Of a DNA stretch of 64,000 nt, positions 1 to 9,191 are shown in pieces. The translations under genes were made by a program, and so were the position numbers. Position 1 is the stretch's first letter, and every line of letters begins with the position of its first letter. The stretch covers positions 8,490 through 72,489 of the forward strand of contig JAZUIV010000061.1 of the NCBI GenBank assembly GCA_045642485.1, written 5' to 3'. The notes below the pieces were generated by a model that was not told where the DNA came from, did not search any database, and saw nothing but the letters and a program-made list of their open reading frames with translations. The DNA is from Cacconaster sp045642485. Lineage in GTDB: Bacteria; Bacteroidota; Bacteroidia; Bacteroidales; UBA932.

Positions 1-2399
1 ATTTTTATGATATCGGCGGCGCTGCCCTGAATGGGAGCGTTCACCGCATTCCTCTCAGCCAGCGAACTGACGTTGTGATTGCGGGAGTTGATATCGGGCA
101 GATACCTTCGCCGGCCGAATAAAGTTTCGACGTAACCTCTTTCGTGTGCCTGGCTGACGGCATTCTCAATATAGGCCTTCACTCCGGGATAGCTGCGGAA
201 ATACTCCTCGATGAAGCGCTTGGCTTCGCTTCTGGGGATTTCCATCCTCTGGGCCAGACCGAATGCCGACATTCCGTAGATAATGCCGAAATTGGCTGCC
301 TTGGCCCTTCTGCGCTCCTGAGATGTGACCTCTTCCCGGCTTTTTCCGAAGATTCGGGCGGCGGTTGCCGTGTGGATGTCCGCTCCGTGGAGGAATCCCT
401 CCAGCATCGCACTGTCCCCGCTCAGATGCGCCATCAACCGGAGTTCTATCTGAGAGTAGTCGGCCGATATGATGCAACCGTCCGGATAACTGCTGACAAA
501 GGCTTCCCGTATAAGGCTCCCGCGTTCCGTACGGATGGGGATGTTCTGCAAGTTGGGATGGGCGGAACTCAGTCTGCCCGTGGCTGTAAGCGTCTGGTTG
601 AAGGTTGTGTGGATATTTCCTGTCGTCGGGTCTACAAGGTTGGGTAGGGGCTCTACATATGTGGAGAGCAGTTTCTTCAACTCTCTGAATTTCAAAAGGA
701 GTCCTACGAATGGGTGCAATCCCTCCAACTCGCGGAGAGTCTCTTCGTCTGTGGGATAGTTCTGCCCCGATTTCTTCACCTTCGGGTTGAGAGCGAGTTT
801 TTCGAATATGACATTGCCGACCTGCCGGGGGGATGAGAGATTAAGTTCCGGTTCGCCGGCCGACTCCCTGGCCTGTGTCTCCAGTTCTGCAAGTTCCGAT
901 GACAGGGACATACCCAGTTGACGAAGTGCGGCGAGCTCAAGCCTGACACCTGTCCGTTCCATATCATCAAGCACCGTGATGAGCGGCATCTCAACGGATG
1001 AGTAGAGATGCCAGAGTCCTGCGGTTTCCAGCTCTTTCCTGAGCATCGGGACAAGTTTCCATATGGCGGCGCATTCCCTTCCGGCCTTATCCGTATCAGG
1101 CCCTTTTCTTTCCTGGCCTGCGGCGGGGGCGGAGAAGAGGTCCGGCTCAAACAGAGTTGCCTGTGCCGGAGTCTGGATATGGCTGTCCGCAGTGGGGGAG
1201 TCTATATCTGTGCCAAGATAACTCTTTGCAAGTATATCAAGTTTGTGAGTCCTCTCGGGGGCGGCCAGATAGTGCATCAGTTCGACATCATACAACTCTC
1301 CTGCCGCTTTGATGCCTTTCATCGAATGGCCGGCTTTTATGATGTTCCCTTCATTGAGAAGAACTGCCGCCTGACTGTTTTCGCAGATGCAATAGCGGTC
1401 GGCTACTCCCAGGACAGATTGGCCTGCGTGGCGGACGACAACCATCCCGTACTCCTTTGCAAGAGTGAGGACGGTATTGAAATCGGCCTCTGTGCACTCT
1501 ATGACGGGGGATGCCGGGACCTCCCTGATTGCGGCTTCGGGCAACAGGGATTTGAGGGAGCCGAATTCGTATCTGCCGATGAACTCCGCGCTTGCCTCAG
1601 GGTCGGGGCCGTCCAGAGCCATTGATGAAAGGGTCACTTCAATGGGAACGTCAGTCTTTATGGTTACAAGCTCCTTGCTCAGAGCTATATATGATTCTGC
1701 AGCACGGAATGCCTCCTGCATCTTCGGCGTCAGTTCAGCCAGATTGCGGTAGATGTTCTCGATGCTGCCATATTTATTTATCAGTTTCCCGGCACCGACT
1801 TTTCCGACTCCGGGAACTCCTTTGACGTTGTCCGAGGCATCGCCCCAAAGTGCGAGGATATCTATTATTCCGGAAGGGTGGGAGATGCCGTAATGTTCGC
1901 AAATATTATCTTTTGAGATTGTCTCGCTTTCAGATCCGCTTTTCCCGGGTTTGTACTGGAAGATATGGTCATCGACAATCTGGCCCAGATCCTTGTCGGG
2001 GGTCACCATATAGACGTCGCACCCCGGACCGGAGAACCGTTTTGCAAGTGTGCCTATCACGTCATCGGCCTCGTAGCCAGGAATCATCACTACAGGTATC
2101 CGAAGAGCCTGAGCTATGGCGCAAAGGGGCTCCAGAGCTTCTTTGACAAGTTCCGGGGCGGCATCTCTGTTGGCTTTGTACTCAGGTGAAAGTTCGTGCC
2201 GGAAGGTCTTTGCGGGAGGGTCGAATGCAATGGCAAGATGTGTGGGACGTTCCCTTTTTATCAGTTCAAGAAGATATTTTGTAAAACCGAACAGTATGGA
2301 TGTATCCTCGCCTTTCGAATTGATCATAGGCCTCCTGAGGAAGGCATAATACATCCTGAAGATGAGCGAGTGCCCGTCAATGAGAAAGAGCTTGTCCAT
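1..2399 (-). CDS. polA: DNA polymerase I (3' end cut by window edge)
   Basis: Repairs gaps and removes Okazaki primers. The start at 2399 gives MDKLFLIDGHSLIFRMYY, the usual beginning of the N-terminal 5'-3' exonuclease domain. Polymerase motif A (DYSQIELR) lies near 440-463 and motif B (RRRAKAANFGIIYG) near 272-316. The last visible stretch (ERNAVNAPIQGSAADI) is the conserved block that precedes the palm/fingers C-terminus. About 799 codons are visible, so on the family's usual 900-950 residues the last 100-150 lie outside the window. The gene starts 3 nt after the MarC-like gene and is probably co-transcribed with it. No frame break was noticed. Confidence 0.96.
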   Translation of the reverse strand, partial: MDKLFLIDGHSLIFRMYYAFLRRPMINSKGEDTSILFGFTKYLLELIKRERPTHLAIAFDPPAKTFRHELSPEYKANRDAAPELVKEALEPLCAIAQALRIPVVMIPGYEADDVIGTLAKRFSGPGCDVYMVTPDKDLGQIVDDHIFQYKPGKSGSESETISKDNICEHYGISHPSGIIDILALWGDASDNVKGVPGVGKVGAGKLINKYGSIENIYRNLAELTPKMQEAFRAAESYIALSKELVTIKTDVPIEVTLSSMALDGPDPEASAEFIGRYEFGSLKSLLPEAAIREVPASPVIECTEADFNTVLTLAKEYGMVVVRHAGQSVLGVADRYCICENSQAAVLLNEGNIIKAGHSMKGIKAAGELYDVELMHYLAAPERTHKLDILAKSYLGTDIDSPTADSHIQTPAQATLFEPDLFSAPAAGQERKGPDTDKAGRECAAIWKLVPMLRKELETAGLWHLYSSVEMPLITVLDDMERTGVRLELAALRQLGMSLSSELAELETQARESAGEPELNLSSPRQVGNVIFEKLALNPKVKKSGQNYPTDEETLRELEGLHPFVGLLLKFRELKKLLSTYVEPLPNLVDPTTGNIHTTFNQTLTATGRLSSAHPNLQNIPIRTERGSLIREAFVSSYPDGCIISADYSQIELRLMAHLSGDSAMLEGFLHGADIHTATAARIFGKSREEVTSQERRRAKAANFGIIYGMSAFGLAQRMEIPRSEAKRFIEEYFRSYPGVKAYIENAVSQAHERGYVETLFGRRRYLPDINSRNHNVSSLAERNAVNAPIQGSAADIIK

Positions 2400-2402
2400 A
2401 GG

Positions 2403-2978
2403 CTACAGCAGGGCCTTGAGGTTTACGACAAACATCTTGGACGCCATTGCCAGAAGGACGATGCCCAGAATCTTCGTGATTATGTAGATGATCTGGGGAC
2501 CGATGATTTTCTCGAGTTTGTCAATATATTTCAGGAAGAAATAGATGATTGCCGTATTGAGCGCAACCGCGATGAGAATGTTGACCATCGCATATTCGGT
2601 CCGCATTGCAATCACGGTCGTAAGGGCGCCGGCCCCCGCATAGAGCGGGAACACAAGCGGGATTATGGCGGAAGTTCCCTGCGGACATTCGTCGTTCTTG
2701 ATGATGTGGACGCCAAGGGTCATCTCGAAAGCATAAACCAGAAGAATTATGGCGCCGGCCACTGCGAATCCGTGCATATCGATATTCGCGCCTGAAAGAA
2801 ACTTTTCTCCTCCGATGAGGAACAGGGCCATCACGAGAAAGCAGATGACTGAAATCTGAAGGGGCTTCACTGCCATACCGTGATGCTTGATGTTGATTAC
2901 AATCGGGATGGAGCCTGTCACGTCGATGATTGCAAAGAGAGCGGCGAAAGTGTAGAGTATTTCTTTTAGGTCGATCAT
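2403..2978 (-). CDS. MarC-family integral membrane protein
   Basis: A 191-residue, highly hydrophobic protein with about six predicted membrane helices. It begins MIDLKEILYTFAALFAIID and contains the early helix signature DVTGSIPIVI, which matches the family pattern in which a conserved helix faces (D/N)P-type residues. MarC proteins (PF01914) sit in the inner membrane and their function is unsettled; the old link to multiple antibiotic resistance is not supported for the family. Here it is the first gene of a leftward pair with polA and is divergent from tpiA, so the 80-nt gap 2979-3060 should hold promoters for both directions. Confidence 0.85.
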   Translation of the reverse strand: MIDLKEILYTFAALFAIIDVTGSIPIVINIKHHGMAVKPLQISVICFLVMALFLIGGEKFLSGANIDMHGFAVAGAIILLVYAFEMTLGVHIIKNDECPQGTSAIIPLVFPLYAGAGALTTVIAMRTEYAMVNILIAVALNTAIIYFFLKYIDKLEKIIGPQIIYIITKILGIVLLAMASKMFVVNLKALL

Positions 2979-3016
2979 TTATGCCATCTTTTTTCGCAAA
3001 ATAAACGAATAATTTC

Positions 3017-3024
3017 TATTTTTG
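3017..3024 (+). promoter_or_regulatory. Bacteroidota-type -7 box upstream of tpiA
   Basis: TATTTTTG matches the TAnnTTTG -7 consensus and sits about 37 nt before the tpiA start. No clear TTTG -33 element is present; TTTTC at 2991-2995 is the nearest T-run at the right distance. Confidence 0.45.
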
Positions 3025-3060
3025 CAAGATAGAGTAATGCTAATCAAACACGGAAAAAAT

Positions 3061-3816
3061 ATGAGAAAGAAAATTGTTGCAGGTAACTGGAAAATGAACA
3101 CTACCGTTACCGAAGGTGTGGCTCTTGCCAATGAAATCGTTGCAAAAATCAAAGAGGTTCCCTCAGACGTCCAGCTGGTCGTGGCACCTCCCTTCACCCA
3201 TCTGACAAAGGTTGGCGACGCAATCGGCGGAACTGCAATCGCACTCAGCGCTCAGAACTGCGCTGACCAGCCCAAAGGCGCATACACCGGCGAGGTTGCT
3301 GCTGCAATGCTCAAGGATGCCGGATGCGACTATACCATCCTCGGCCATTCAGAGCGCAGGGAATACTACGGTGAGACTTCCGAGACTCTCGTAAAGAAAA
3401 TCAATCTTGCCTTCGAATCAGGTCTGAAGGTTATCTTTTGTGTCGGTGAGAAACTTGACGAACGCAACGCCGGCAAGCAGTTCGACGTAGTGGGCAAGCA
3501 GATTGAAGAGGTTCTCTTCACTCTCACTGCAGAGCAGATGGCAAATGTAGTCATAGCATACGAGCCTGTCTGGGCAATCGGAACAGGCGTTACTGCGACA
3601 AGCGCGCAGGCACAGGAAATCCACGCGTTCATCCGCAAGGCCGTTGCAGGCAAATTCGGTGAGAAAGTGGCTCAGGATACCACCATTCTTTACGGTGGAA
3701 GCTGCAAGCCTTCAAATGCGAAGGAACTTTTCGCCTGCCCCGACATTGACGGTGGCCTTATCGGAGGCGCTTCCCTCAAGGCTGCTGACTTCGTTGCAAT
3801 CGCACAGTCATATTGA
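3061..3816 (+). CDS. tpiA: Triosephosphate isomerase
   Basis: Interconverts dihydroxyacetone phosphate and glyceraldehyde 3-phosphate in glycolysis. The 251-residue TIM barrel has the catalytic Lys in GNWKMN (residue 11), the catalytic His in LGHSERR (about residue 96) and the catalytic Glu in AYEPVWAIGTG (about residue 168). The phosphate-binding GGLIGGASL is near the C-terminus. An upstream in-frame codon at 3022 would overlap the -7 box, so the ATG at 3061, which gives MRKKIVAGNWKMN, is the better start. Its stop overlaps the prmA start by one base (TGATG), which suggests translational coupling. Confidence 0.97.
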   Translation: MRKKIVAGNWKMNTTVTEGVALANEIVAKIKEVPSDVQLVVAPPFTHLTKVGDAIGGTAIALSAQNCADQPKGAYTGEVAAAMLKDAGCDYTILGHSERREYYGETSETLVKKINLAFESGLKVIFCVGEKLDERNAGKQFDVVGKQIEEVLFTLTAEQMANVVIAYEPVWAIGTGVTATSAQAQEIHAFIRKAVAGKFGEKVAQDTTILYGGSCKPSNAKELFACPDIDGGLIGGASLKAADFVAIAQSY

Positions 3817-4673
3817 TGGACTACATAGCCGTTCACATAACGCTCACTCCTTTCAGTGAGGAGTTTGCAGAGATAATTGAAGCCGGGGTGGAAGACCTCG
3901 GCTTCGATAGTTTTACGATAGAGGAGCCCTGCCTCAATGCCTTCATCCCCAAGGAAAGATTCAGCGCATCTTCATTGAAGGTAGTCCTTTCCGGATATCA
4001 GGGTGAAGGACACGATGTCTCATTTTCCACCGAATACATCCCGGAGCAGAATTGGAATGCAGTGTGGGAGAGCGATTTCGACCCCGTTGTCGTAGCGGGG
4101 ACGGTTACGGTCAGGGCTCCTTACCACCGGGATCTTCCGCGTACGAAGTACAATATTGTGATCAACCCGCAGATGTCCTTCGGAAGCGGTCATCATCAGA
4201 CAACCTGCTTGATGATAGAGGGCCTTCTTTCCGAAGGGAAAAGAATAAAAGGCAAGTCGGTGCTCGATATGGGATGCGGGACAGGTATTCTTTCAATCGT
4301 GGCCGCCAAATTCGGAGCGGCAGTGCCTGTCCACGCCATAGACATCGACCCGATATGTGTCCGTTCTGCAGTGGCCAATGCAAAAAGGAACAGGGTAGGG
4401 CACAAGATTACCAGCCGTTGCGGGGATGCATCGCTTCTTCAGAAAGGAAGGTATGACCTGATACTTGCGAACATAAACAGAAATATCCTTCTGCAGGATA
4501 TGCCGTCATACGCACGTGCTCTCAGGCCCGAAGGAGGAACTCTTATGCTTAGCGGCTTCTTTGAGGAGGATATTCCGTGTCTGATTGAGAAGGCTGAATC
4601 GCTCGGCTTTAAAATGACGCTCCATCTGGAGCGTGAAGGGTGGGCGATGCTAGTTCTTCTTCTTGAAAGATGA
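3816..4673 (+). CDS. prmA: Ribosomal protein L11 methyltransferase
   Basis: Trimethylates ribosomal protein L11 with S-adenosylmethionine. The 285-residue protein has the PrmA N-terminal domain and a class I methyltransferase fold: SAM motif I VLDMGCGTGILSI (about residues 150-162), the acidic strand HAIDIDP, and NINRNIL, which corresponds to the substrate-side N-(I/L)-x-x-N motif. The ATG at 3816 overlaps the tpiA stop; an upstream TTG at 3813 is possible but less likely. The last 24 nt overlap, tail to tail, the 3' end of the DUF2807 gene on the other strand. Confidence 0.93.
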   Translation: MDYIAVHITLTPFSEEFAEIIEAGVEDLGFDSFTIEEPCLNAFIPKERFSASSLKVVLSGYQGEGHDVSFSTEYIPEQNWNAVWESDFDPVVVAGTVTVRAPYHRDLPRTKYNIVINPQMSFGSGHHQTTCLMIEGLLSEGKRIKGKSVLDMGCGTGILSIVAAKFGAAVPVHAIDIDPICVRSAVANAKRNRVGHKITSRCGDASLLQKGRYDLILANINRNILLQDMPSYARALRPEGGTLMLSGFFEEDIPCLIEKAESLGFKMTLHLEREGWAMLVLLLER

Positions 4674-5438
4674 CGCTCCGGTGATTCCTTTTACCTCAAG
4701 GGCGATTGGGTTGGGAGCGATATATGTGCAGGCTGAAGCTCCTGACGCCTTCACCTCAAGGCTTTTGAGACATTTTACGCCGGCCTTGCTGGCTCCGGAC
4801 AGATCTACTTTGACGTTCTTTGCATCAAGATTTTCGCCGTTGAAGCCGGATGCGCCGGAAACTTCAAGGTCAAGTTCTTCTGCAGTACCGGCAATGCTGG
4901 ATTTGGATGCGCCAGATATGTCCGCAATCAATTCTCCGAAATCCCCTTCCAGATTTGCCTTCGCCGCACCGGATATATGGATGTTTGCCCTGGGCGCGCT
5001 GATCTTCAGGGAATCCACGCTGGATGCATTTTCGCATTGAAAATTGAAGGTTTTCATTGCCGTGGAGGTGGAAAAATCGCCTTGCGCGGTCAACTCGCTC
5101 GCTCCGCTGATGCTGATGCTGTTGAGATTGGGCATATAGGCGGTCACCTTCATATGGCTTCGTTTGGTGTTCTTGTATTTGAACGGGAGTTTGTCGTAAG
5201 CAATCTTAAGCGTACCGTCTTCCAGATAGGTCAGTCTAATGAAATCTATGCATTCCTGGTCAACTTCGATGGTAAGTCCGCATTTTTCCGATTTGACAAG
5301 TTTTATTTTTGTGTGGTGAGATACCTCTATGCCGGTGAATTCCTTCACGTCATAATTTTTGATTGATGTCGTGCGGTCTGCCGCAAATGCCGTTGTGACA
5401 GCGAGGGCCGCAATGACGGTCAGAAGCATTCGTTTCAT
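4650..5438 (-). CDS. Exported DUF2807 (head GIN domain) protein
   Basis: A 262-residue protein with a Sec signal (MKRMLLTVIAALAVTTAFAA). The body is a series of short strands rich in SGAS/SGA turns (ISISGASELTA, IHISGAAKAN, ADISGASKSS, LEVSGASGFN, VDLSGASKAG, VKASGAS). This is the pattern of DUF2807, a right-handed beta-helix common in Bacteroidota and often labelled 'putative auto-transporter adhesin'. The biological role is unknown, and the adhesin label rests on fold resemblance only. It is the last gene of the leftward run, starting 1 nt after rlmB. Confidence 0.85.
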   Translation of the reverse strand: MKRMLLTVIAALAVTTAFAADRTTSIKNYDVKEFTGIEVSHHTKIKLVKSEKCGLTIEVDQECIDFIRLTYLEDGTLKIAYDKLPFKYKNTKRSHMKVTAYMPNLNSISISGASELTAQGDFSTSTAMKTFNFQCENASSVDSLKISAPRANIHISGAAKANLEGDFGELIADISGASKSSIAGTAEELDLEVSGASGFNGENLDAKNVKVDLSGASKAGVKCLKSLEVKASGASACTYIAPNPIALEVKGITGASSFKKKN

Positions 5439-5439
5439 A

Positions 5440-6189
5440 CTATTTTTTATTAATGGTTCTTTGTCTTACTGATTCATACATCATCACCGCGGCTGCCACG
5501 GAAACATTCAGGGAACCGATTTCTCCGTTAAGAGGAATTTTTGCCGCGGAGTCGCACAACTGCAGGATTGCAGGGGAGATGCCTGTCCCCTCGGACCCCA
5601 TTATGATGGCTGTAGGGCCGGTGAAATCAACGTCATACAGGTAGGTGTCACATTTTTCCGTGGCAGCCACGATCTTGAACCCCATCTCTTTCAGGTAATA
5701 TATCGGAATCCGTAGATTGGTCACTCTGCTGGCGGGGATTCGGAGCAGTGCTCCTGCCGATGTCTTGATGGCGTCCGCATTGATTGCCGCGCCCCCTTTG
5801 GCAGGAAGGATAAGCCCGTCTATGCCGGCACATTCAGCACTTCTTGCAATTGCACCGAGATTTCTGACGTCGCTCACTCCGTCGAGCATTATGAATACCG
5901 GATTCTTCCGTTTGGAAAGGGCCTTGTCCACCATAGTTTCGAATTCTACGTAGTCTATCTGTGAAAAATATGCCACAACTCCCTGATGAGATCCTTTGAC
6001 CAGAGAGTTCAGTTTCTCGCCGGGAACGAACTGACAGGGAATACCCCTGCTTTCGACTTCCTTCAGAAGATTGCGGAACCTCTCTCCTTCAAGTCCCTGC
6101 TTGAACAGTACCTTTTCAATCTTTCTTCCTTGCAGCACCGCTTCTTCCACAGGGTGCATTCCGAACAGATAATGTTGATTCTTTTCCAT
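5440..6189 (-). CDS. rlmB: 23S rRNA (guanosine-2'-O-)-methyltransferase, TrmH/SpoU family
   Basis: A SPOUT-class 2'-O-ribose methyltransferase; family members of this length with the same N-terminal substrate-binding domain modify 23S rRNA G2251. Motif 1 is NLGAIARSAECAG, motif 2 is IIMGSEGTGIS and motif 3 is IPLNGEIGSLNVSVAAAV, which together form the SAM-binding knot. The start at 6189 (MEKNQHYLFGMHPVEEAV) is preferred because the upstream in-frame ATG at 6231 would extend into the ABC-F gene. The 7-nt gap to that gene implies one transcript. The exact target nucleotide is inferred. Confidence 0.88.
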   Translation of the reverse strand: MEKNQHYLFGMHPVEEAVLQGRKIEKVLFKQGLEGERFRNLLKEVESRGIPCQFVPGEKLNSLVKGSHQGVVAYFSQIDYVEFETMVDKALSKRKNPVFIMLDGVSDVRNLGAIARSAECAGIDGLILPAKGGAAINADAIKTSAGALLRIPASRVTNLRIPIYYLKEMGFKIVAATEKCDTYLYDVDFTGPTAIIMGSEGTGISPAILQLCDSAAKIPLNGEIGSLNVSVAAAVMMYESVRQRTINKK

Positions 6190-6196
6190 TCCAATG

Positions 6197-8119
6197 TCAA
6201 TTGAGGGACGCCCATTCGTCCATTTTTGCATCCAGATCCCGTTTGAGATCCAGATATTTGCGTGTCAATTCCATAATGTCGGTCTGAGAAGTCGGTGCCG
6301 ACAATTGGCTTTCAATCTCTTTCATACCGGCCTCCAGCTGTGTTATCTGCTTTTCCAGGAAGTCGGAACGGTTCTTGATTTTTTTCGCCTCTCTGGAGAG
6401 TGCCCTCTGCTCTCTGTATTCCTGCTTGGTTCCGGATGCCTGAGTTTCCTGTTTCCCGGGCTTCACCTCCTTTGCCGGTTTGGAACTTTCCAGCTGGTGG
6501 AGGGATTCCAGCTTCTTCGAGCGCAGGAAATCATCCACTCCTCCGAGGAATTCTTTCACTTTCCCCTCGTTGAACTCATAAACTTTGTCAACCAGTCCGT
6601 TCTGAAAATCCCTGTCGTGCGAGACTATGATAAGGGTCCCGTCGTATGCCTGCAAGGCCTGCTTGAGTACATCTTTTGAACGGATGTCCATATGGTTGGT
6701 CGGTTCGTCGAGAGCAAGCAGGTTGTGGGAACGGAGCATCAGTTTGGCCATTGCCAGTCTGGACCGTTCGCCTCCGCTGAGGACGGCTACTTTCTTGTCA
6801 ACATCATCTCCACGGAAGAGGAATGCCGCAAGTATATCCCTGAGTCTGGTCCTGATTTCCCCTACGGCTATTCTGTCGAGGGTCTCGAAGACAGTCTGCT
6901 TCTTGTCAAGGACATCCTCCTGATTCTGGGCATAATAACCCACATCTACGTTATATCCCTTCGCTGCGGAGCCCTCAAATGGTTCGAGTTCCCCCATAAG
7001 GACCCTCATCATCGTGGTCTTGCCTTCACCGTTCCTTCCCACGAAAGCCACCTTCTCGCCGCGTTTGACAATCATATTGGCTCCATTGAGGATTATCTTG
7101 CTCCTGTCATACCCGATGACGGCGTCTTTGGCCTCGAAAGCCACGTCCCCGCTGCGGGGTGCGGGCGGGAACTTCACTGACAGGGTTACAAGGTCTTCCT
7201 CATCAATTTCTACGCGGTCCAGTTTCTGCAGTTGTTTCACACGTGACTGCACCTGGTTGCTTTTCGTGGGCTTGTAACGGAATTTCTCGATGAACTCTTC
7301 CGTCTTCTCTATCATCCTCTGCTGGTTGGCGTATGCGGCTTTCTGCTGCTCTATACGTTCCTTGCGGAGTTCAACGTATTTGGAGTAGGGGACCTTGTAG
7401 TCGTAAAGATGCCCGAGCATAACCTCCACGGTTCTTTCAGTACAGTTGTCGAGGAATCTCCTGTCGTGCGAAATCAGCACCAGAGAACCGTTGTAACTCC
7501 GGATATACTCCTCAAGCCACTGGATTGACTCGATGTCCAGGTGGTTTGTGGGCTCGTCGAGAAGAAGTGCGTCAGGCTTGCGCAGCAGGATTTTTGCAAG
7601 TTCGATTCTCATATTCCACCCTTGGGAGAATGTGTCGGTCATTCTGTCCAGTTCGTTTTTTCTGAACCCGAGTCCGAGAAGAGTCTTCTGAGCACTCTGC
7701 AGCGGAGCTTCGCTTTGGCCCAGGCTCAGGGCATCGCTGGTTTCGTTCAACTCCACGAGAAGTTTGTTATAACTGTCGGATTCATAATCGGTCCTTTCTG
7801 CGAGTTCCGCGGAGATTTCGTCCATTCTCTTTTCGAGAGCCTTCAGCCCGTCGAAGACTGTCATCGTCTCCTCCAGCACCGTGCGGCCCTTGGCGTGCTC
7901 CATAATCTGAGGCAGATATCCGATCCGTTGTCCGGAACTTATCATAACCTGACCGGAGGTGGGGCTCTGCAGGCCCATAATCATCTTAAGAATAGTGGAT
8001 TTGCCTGCTCCGTTCTTGCCAACCAGCCCGATTTTCTCCTTGTCGCCGATATGGAGACTCACTTCGTCCAGAAGTGTGAACGAACCGAAGGAAAGGGTTA
8101 TGGAATTGAGAGAAATCAT
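6197..8119 (-). CDS. ABC-F family ATPase
   Basis: A soluble twin-cassette ATPase of 640 residues without membrane segments. Cassette 1 has Walker A GKNGAGKST, signature FSQGWNMRIELAKIL (a degenerate LSGGQ, often seen in ABC-F cassette 1) and Walker B LLLDEPTNHLD. Cassette 2 has GRNGEGKTT, LSGGERSRLAMAKLM and LLALDEPTNHMD. A charged linker and a coiled-coil C-terminal tail (about 560-640) resemble the Uup/YdiF type. ABC-F proteins act on translating ribosomes or in antibiotic protection; nothing here decides between these. It starts 2 nt after tatC. Confidence 0.92.
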   Translation of the reverse strand: MISLNSITLSFGSFTLLDEVSLHIGDKEKIGLVGKNGAGKSTILKMIMGLQSPTSGQVMISSGQRIGYLPQIMEHAKGRTVLEETMTVFDGLKALEKRMDEISAELAERTDYESDSYNKLLVELNETSDALSLGQSEAPLQSAQKTLLGLGFRKNELDRMTDTFSQGWNMRIELAKILLRKPDALLLDEPTNHLDIESIQWLEEYIRSYNGSLVLISHDRRFLDNCTERTVEVMLGHLYDYKVPYSKYVELRKERIEQQKAAYANQQRMIEKTEEFIEKFRYKPTKSNQVQSRVKQLQKLDRVEIDEEDLVTLSVKFPPAPRSGDVAFEAKDAVIGYDRSKIILNGANMIVKRGEKVAFVGRNGEGKTTMMRVLMGELEPFEGSAAKGYNVDVGYYAQNQEDVLDKKQTVFETLDRIAVGEIRTRLRDILAAFLFRGDDVDKKVAVLSGGERSRLAMAKLMLRSHNLLALDEPTNHMDIRSKDVLKQALQAYDGTLIIVSHDRDFQNGLVDKVYEFNEGKVKEFLGGVDDFLRSKKLESLHQLESSKPAKEVKPGKQETQASGTKQEYREQRALSREAKKIKNRSDFLEKQITQLEAGMKEIESQLSAPTSQTDIMELTRKYLDLKRDLDAKMDEWASLN

Positions 8120-8121
8120 TG

Positions 8122-8898
8122 TTATTCTTCAACTTCTTCAGGCACTTCGCTCTTGCAGACAAGAATGCTTATCCAGTAGAGGATGAACAACGGCACTGAA
8201 ACCACGCAAAGGGAGAAAGGGTCTCCGGATGGAGTGATCAGGGCCGCCAGCACTACAACGATGCATACGGCGTATCTCCATCCTTTCTTGAGCATCTGTT
8301 TTGTCACCAGACCCAATTGGGACAGAATAGCAATCAGGGTAGGGAACTCGAACACCAGACCGAAGAGCAGAACGGTGGAGGTCACAGTCCCCATATAGGA
8401 AGTCAGCGAGATAGTGTTTTCGACAGTTCCACTCACACTGTAGCTGTGGAAGAAATTGACCATAAGCGGCAACACTACCGTATAGCCGACGAACAGTCCG
8501 GCGTAGAATAGCACCGATGAAAAGAGGAATGCCTTCCTAGTCGCCTTGATTTCGTGCTTGTAGAGCGCGGGAGAAATAAATCGCCAGATTTCGTAAATCA
8601 AATAAGGACAGCATATTATGATGGCGCATATAAAGGTTGCCTTTATATGGATCATAAACTGCGCGGCAACTTCGATGTTGACCAGTTTCAGGCTGACGTC
8701 AACCCCGAGCCACTGATACAGGAAGAAGTCGCTCCTGGTGGGGGCCAGAATCAGGCCGTCAAATATAAAATCCTTGAAGAAGAACAGGACGATGCTCACT
8801 ACCAGCAGGACTGATATCGAACGTATCAACCCTCCACGCAAATCCTCGAGATGATCCCAGAAGGTCATCTCTTTTTCGTCGTTCCCTTTCTGTGACAT
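8122..8898 (-). CDS. tatC: Twin-arginine translocase subunit TatC
   Basis: A 258-residue inner-membrane protein with six predicted helices. The N-terminal cytoplasmic segment FWDHLEDLRGGLIRS contains the conserved H-L-x-E/D-L-R element that helps recognise twin-arginine signals, and the conserved FxxP-type loop appears as YLIYEIWRFISPALYKHE. It lies 3 nt after tatA. No TatB-like gene is adjacent, in line with the minimal TatAC systems of many Bacteroidota. A likely client, a dipeptide epimerase with a KRRDFF signal, is encoded in this window at 18316. Confidence 0.95.
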   Translation of the reverse strand: MSQKGNDEKEMTFWDHLEDLRGGLIRSISVLLVVSIVLFFFKDFIFDGLILAPTRSDFFLYQWLGVDVSLKLVNIEVAAQFMIHIKATFICAIIICCPYLIYEIWRFISPALYKHEIKATRKAFLFSSVLFYAGLFVGYTVVLPLMVNFFHSYSVSGTVENTISLTSYMGTVTSTVLLFGLVFEFPTLIAILSQLGLVTKQMLKKGWRYAVCIVVVLAALITPSGDPFSLCVVSVPLFILYWISILVCKSEVPEEVEE

Positions 8899-8901
8899 CC
8901 C

Positions 8902-9165
8902 TTACTCTTCCGGCTTCACCTCTTCCGCTTCGACGACCTTCTTGACCTTCTTGGGAGCGGGCTCTGCTGCATCAAGTTCTTTCCTGATTTCCTGAACGTC
9001 GTCCTCGACATCCTTCATTCCCTGCTTGAAACTCTTCATTCCCTTTCCGAGTCCGCGCATAAGCTCTGGAATTTTCTTTCCTCCGAAAAGAAGGAGCACA
9101 ACCAGTCCGATAATGATCCACTCCCATCCCTGGATGGCCAGCGGCATAAAAAATAGTGTAGTCAT
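8902..9165 (-). CDS. tatA: Twin-arginine translocase subunit TatA/E
   Basis: An 87-residue protein with one N-terminal helix (WEWIIIGLVVLLLFGGKKIPEL), the conserved FGGKKIPELMRGLGKGMKSF hinge and amphipathic helix, and an acidic/basic tail. These are the hallmarks of TatA, the pore-forming subunit. The ATG at 9165 puts six extra residues before the helix; the ATG at 9147 is also possible. It is followed closely by tatC, and the two should act together in the inner membrane. Confidence 0.94.
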   Translation of the reverse strand: MTTLFFMPLAIQGWEWIIIGLVVLLLFGGKKIPELMRGLGKGMKSFKQGMKDVEDDVQEIRKELDAAEPAPKKVKKVVEAEEVKPEE

Positions 9166-9191
9166 AGCTATGAATATTGTTTAATCAGTTT

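Noticed and set aside
8902..9165. Calling this gene tatB
   Set aside because: The short glycine hinge FGGKKIPEL and brief tail fit TatA/E; the longer helical tail of TatB is absent.
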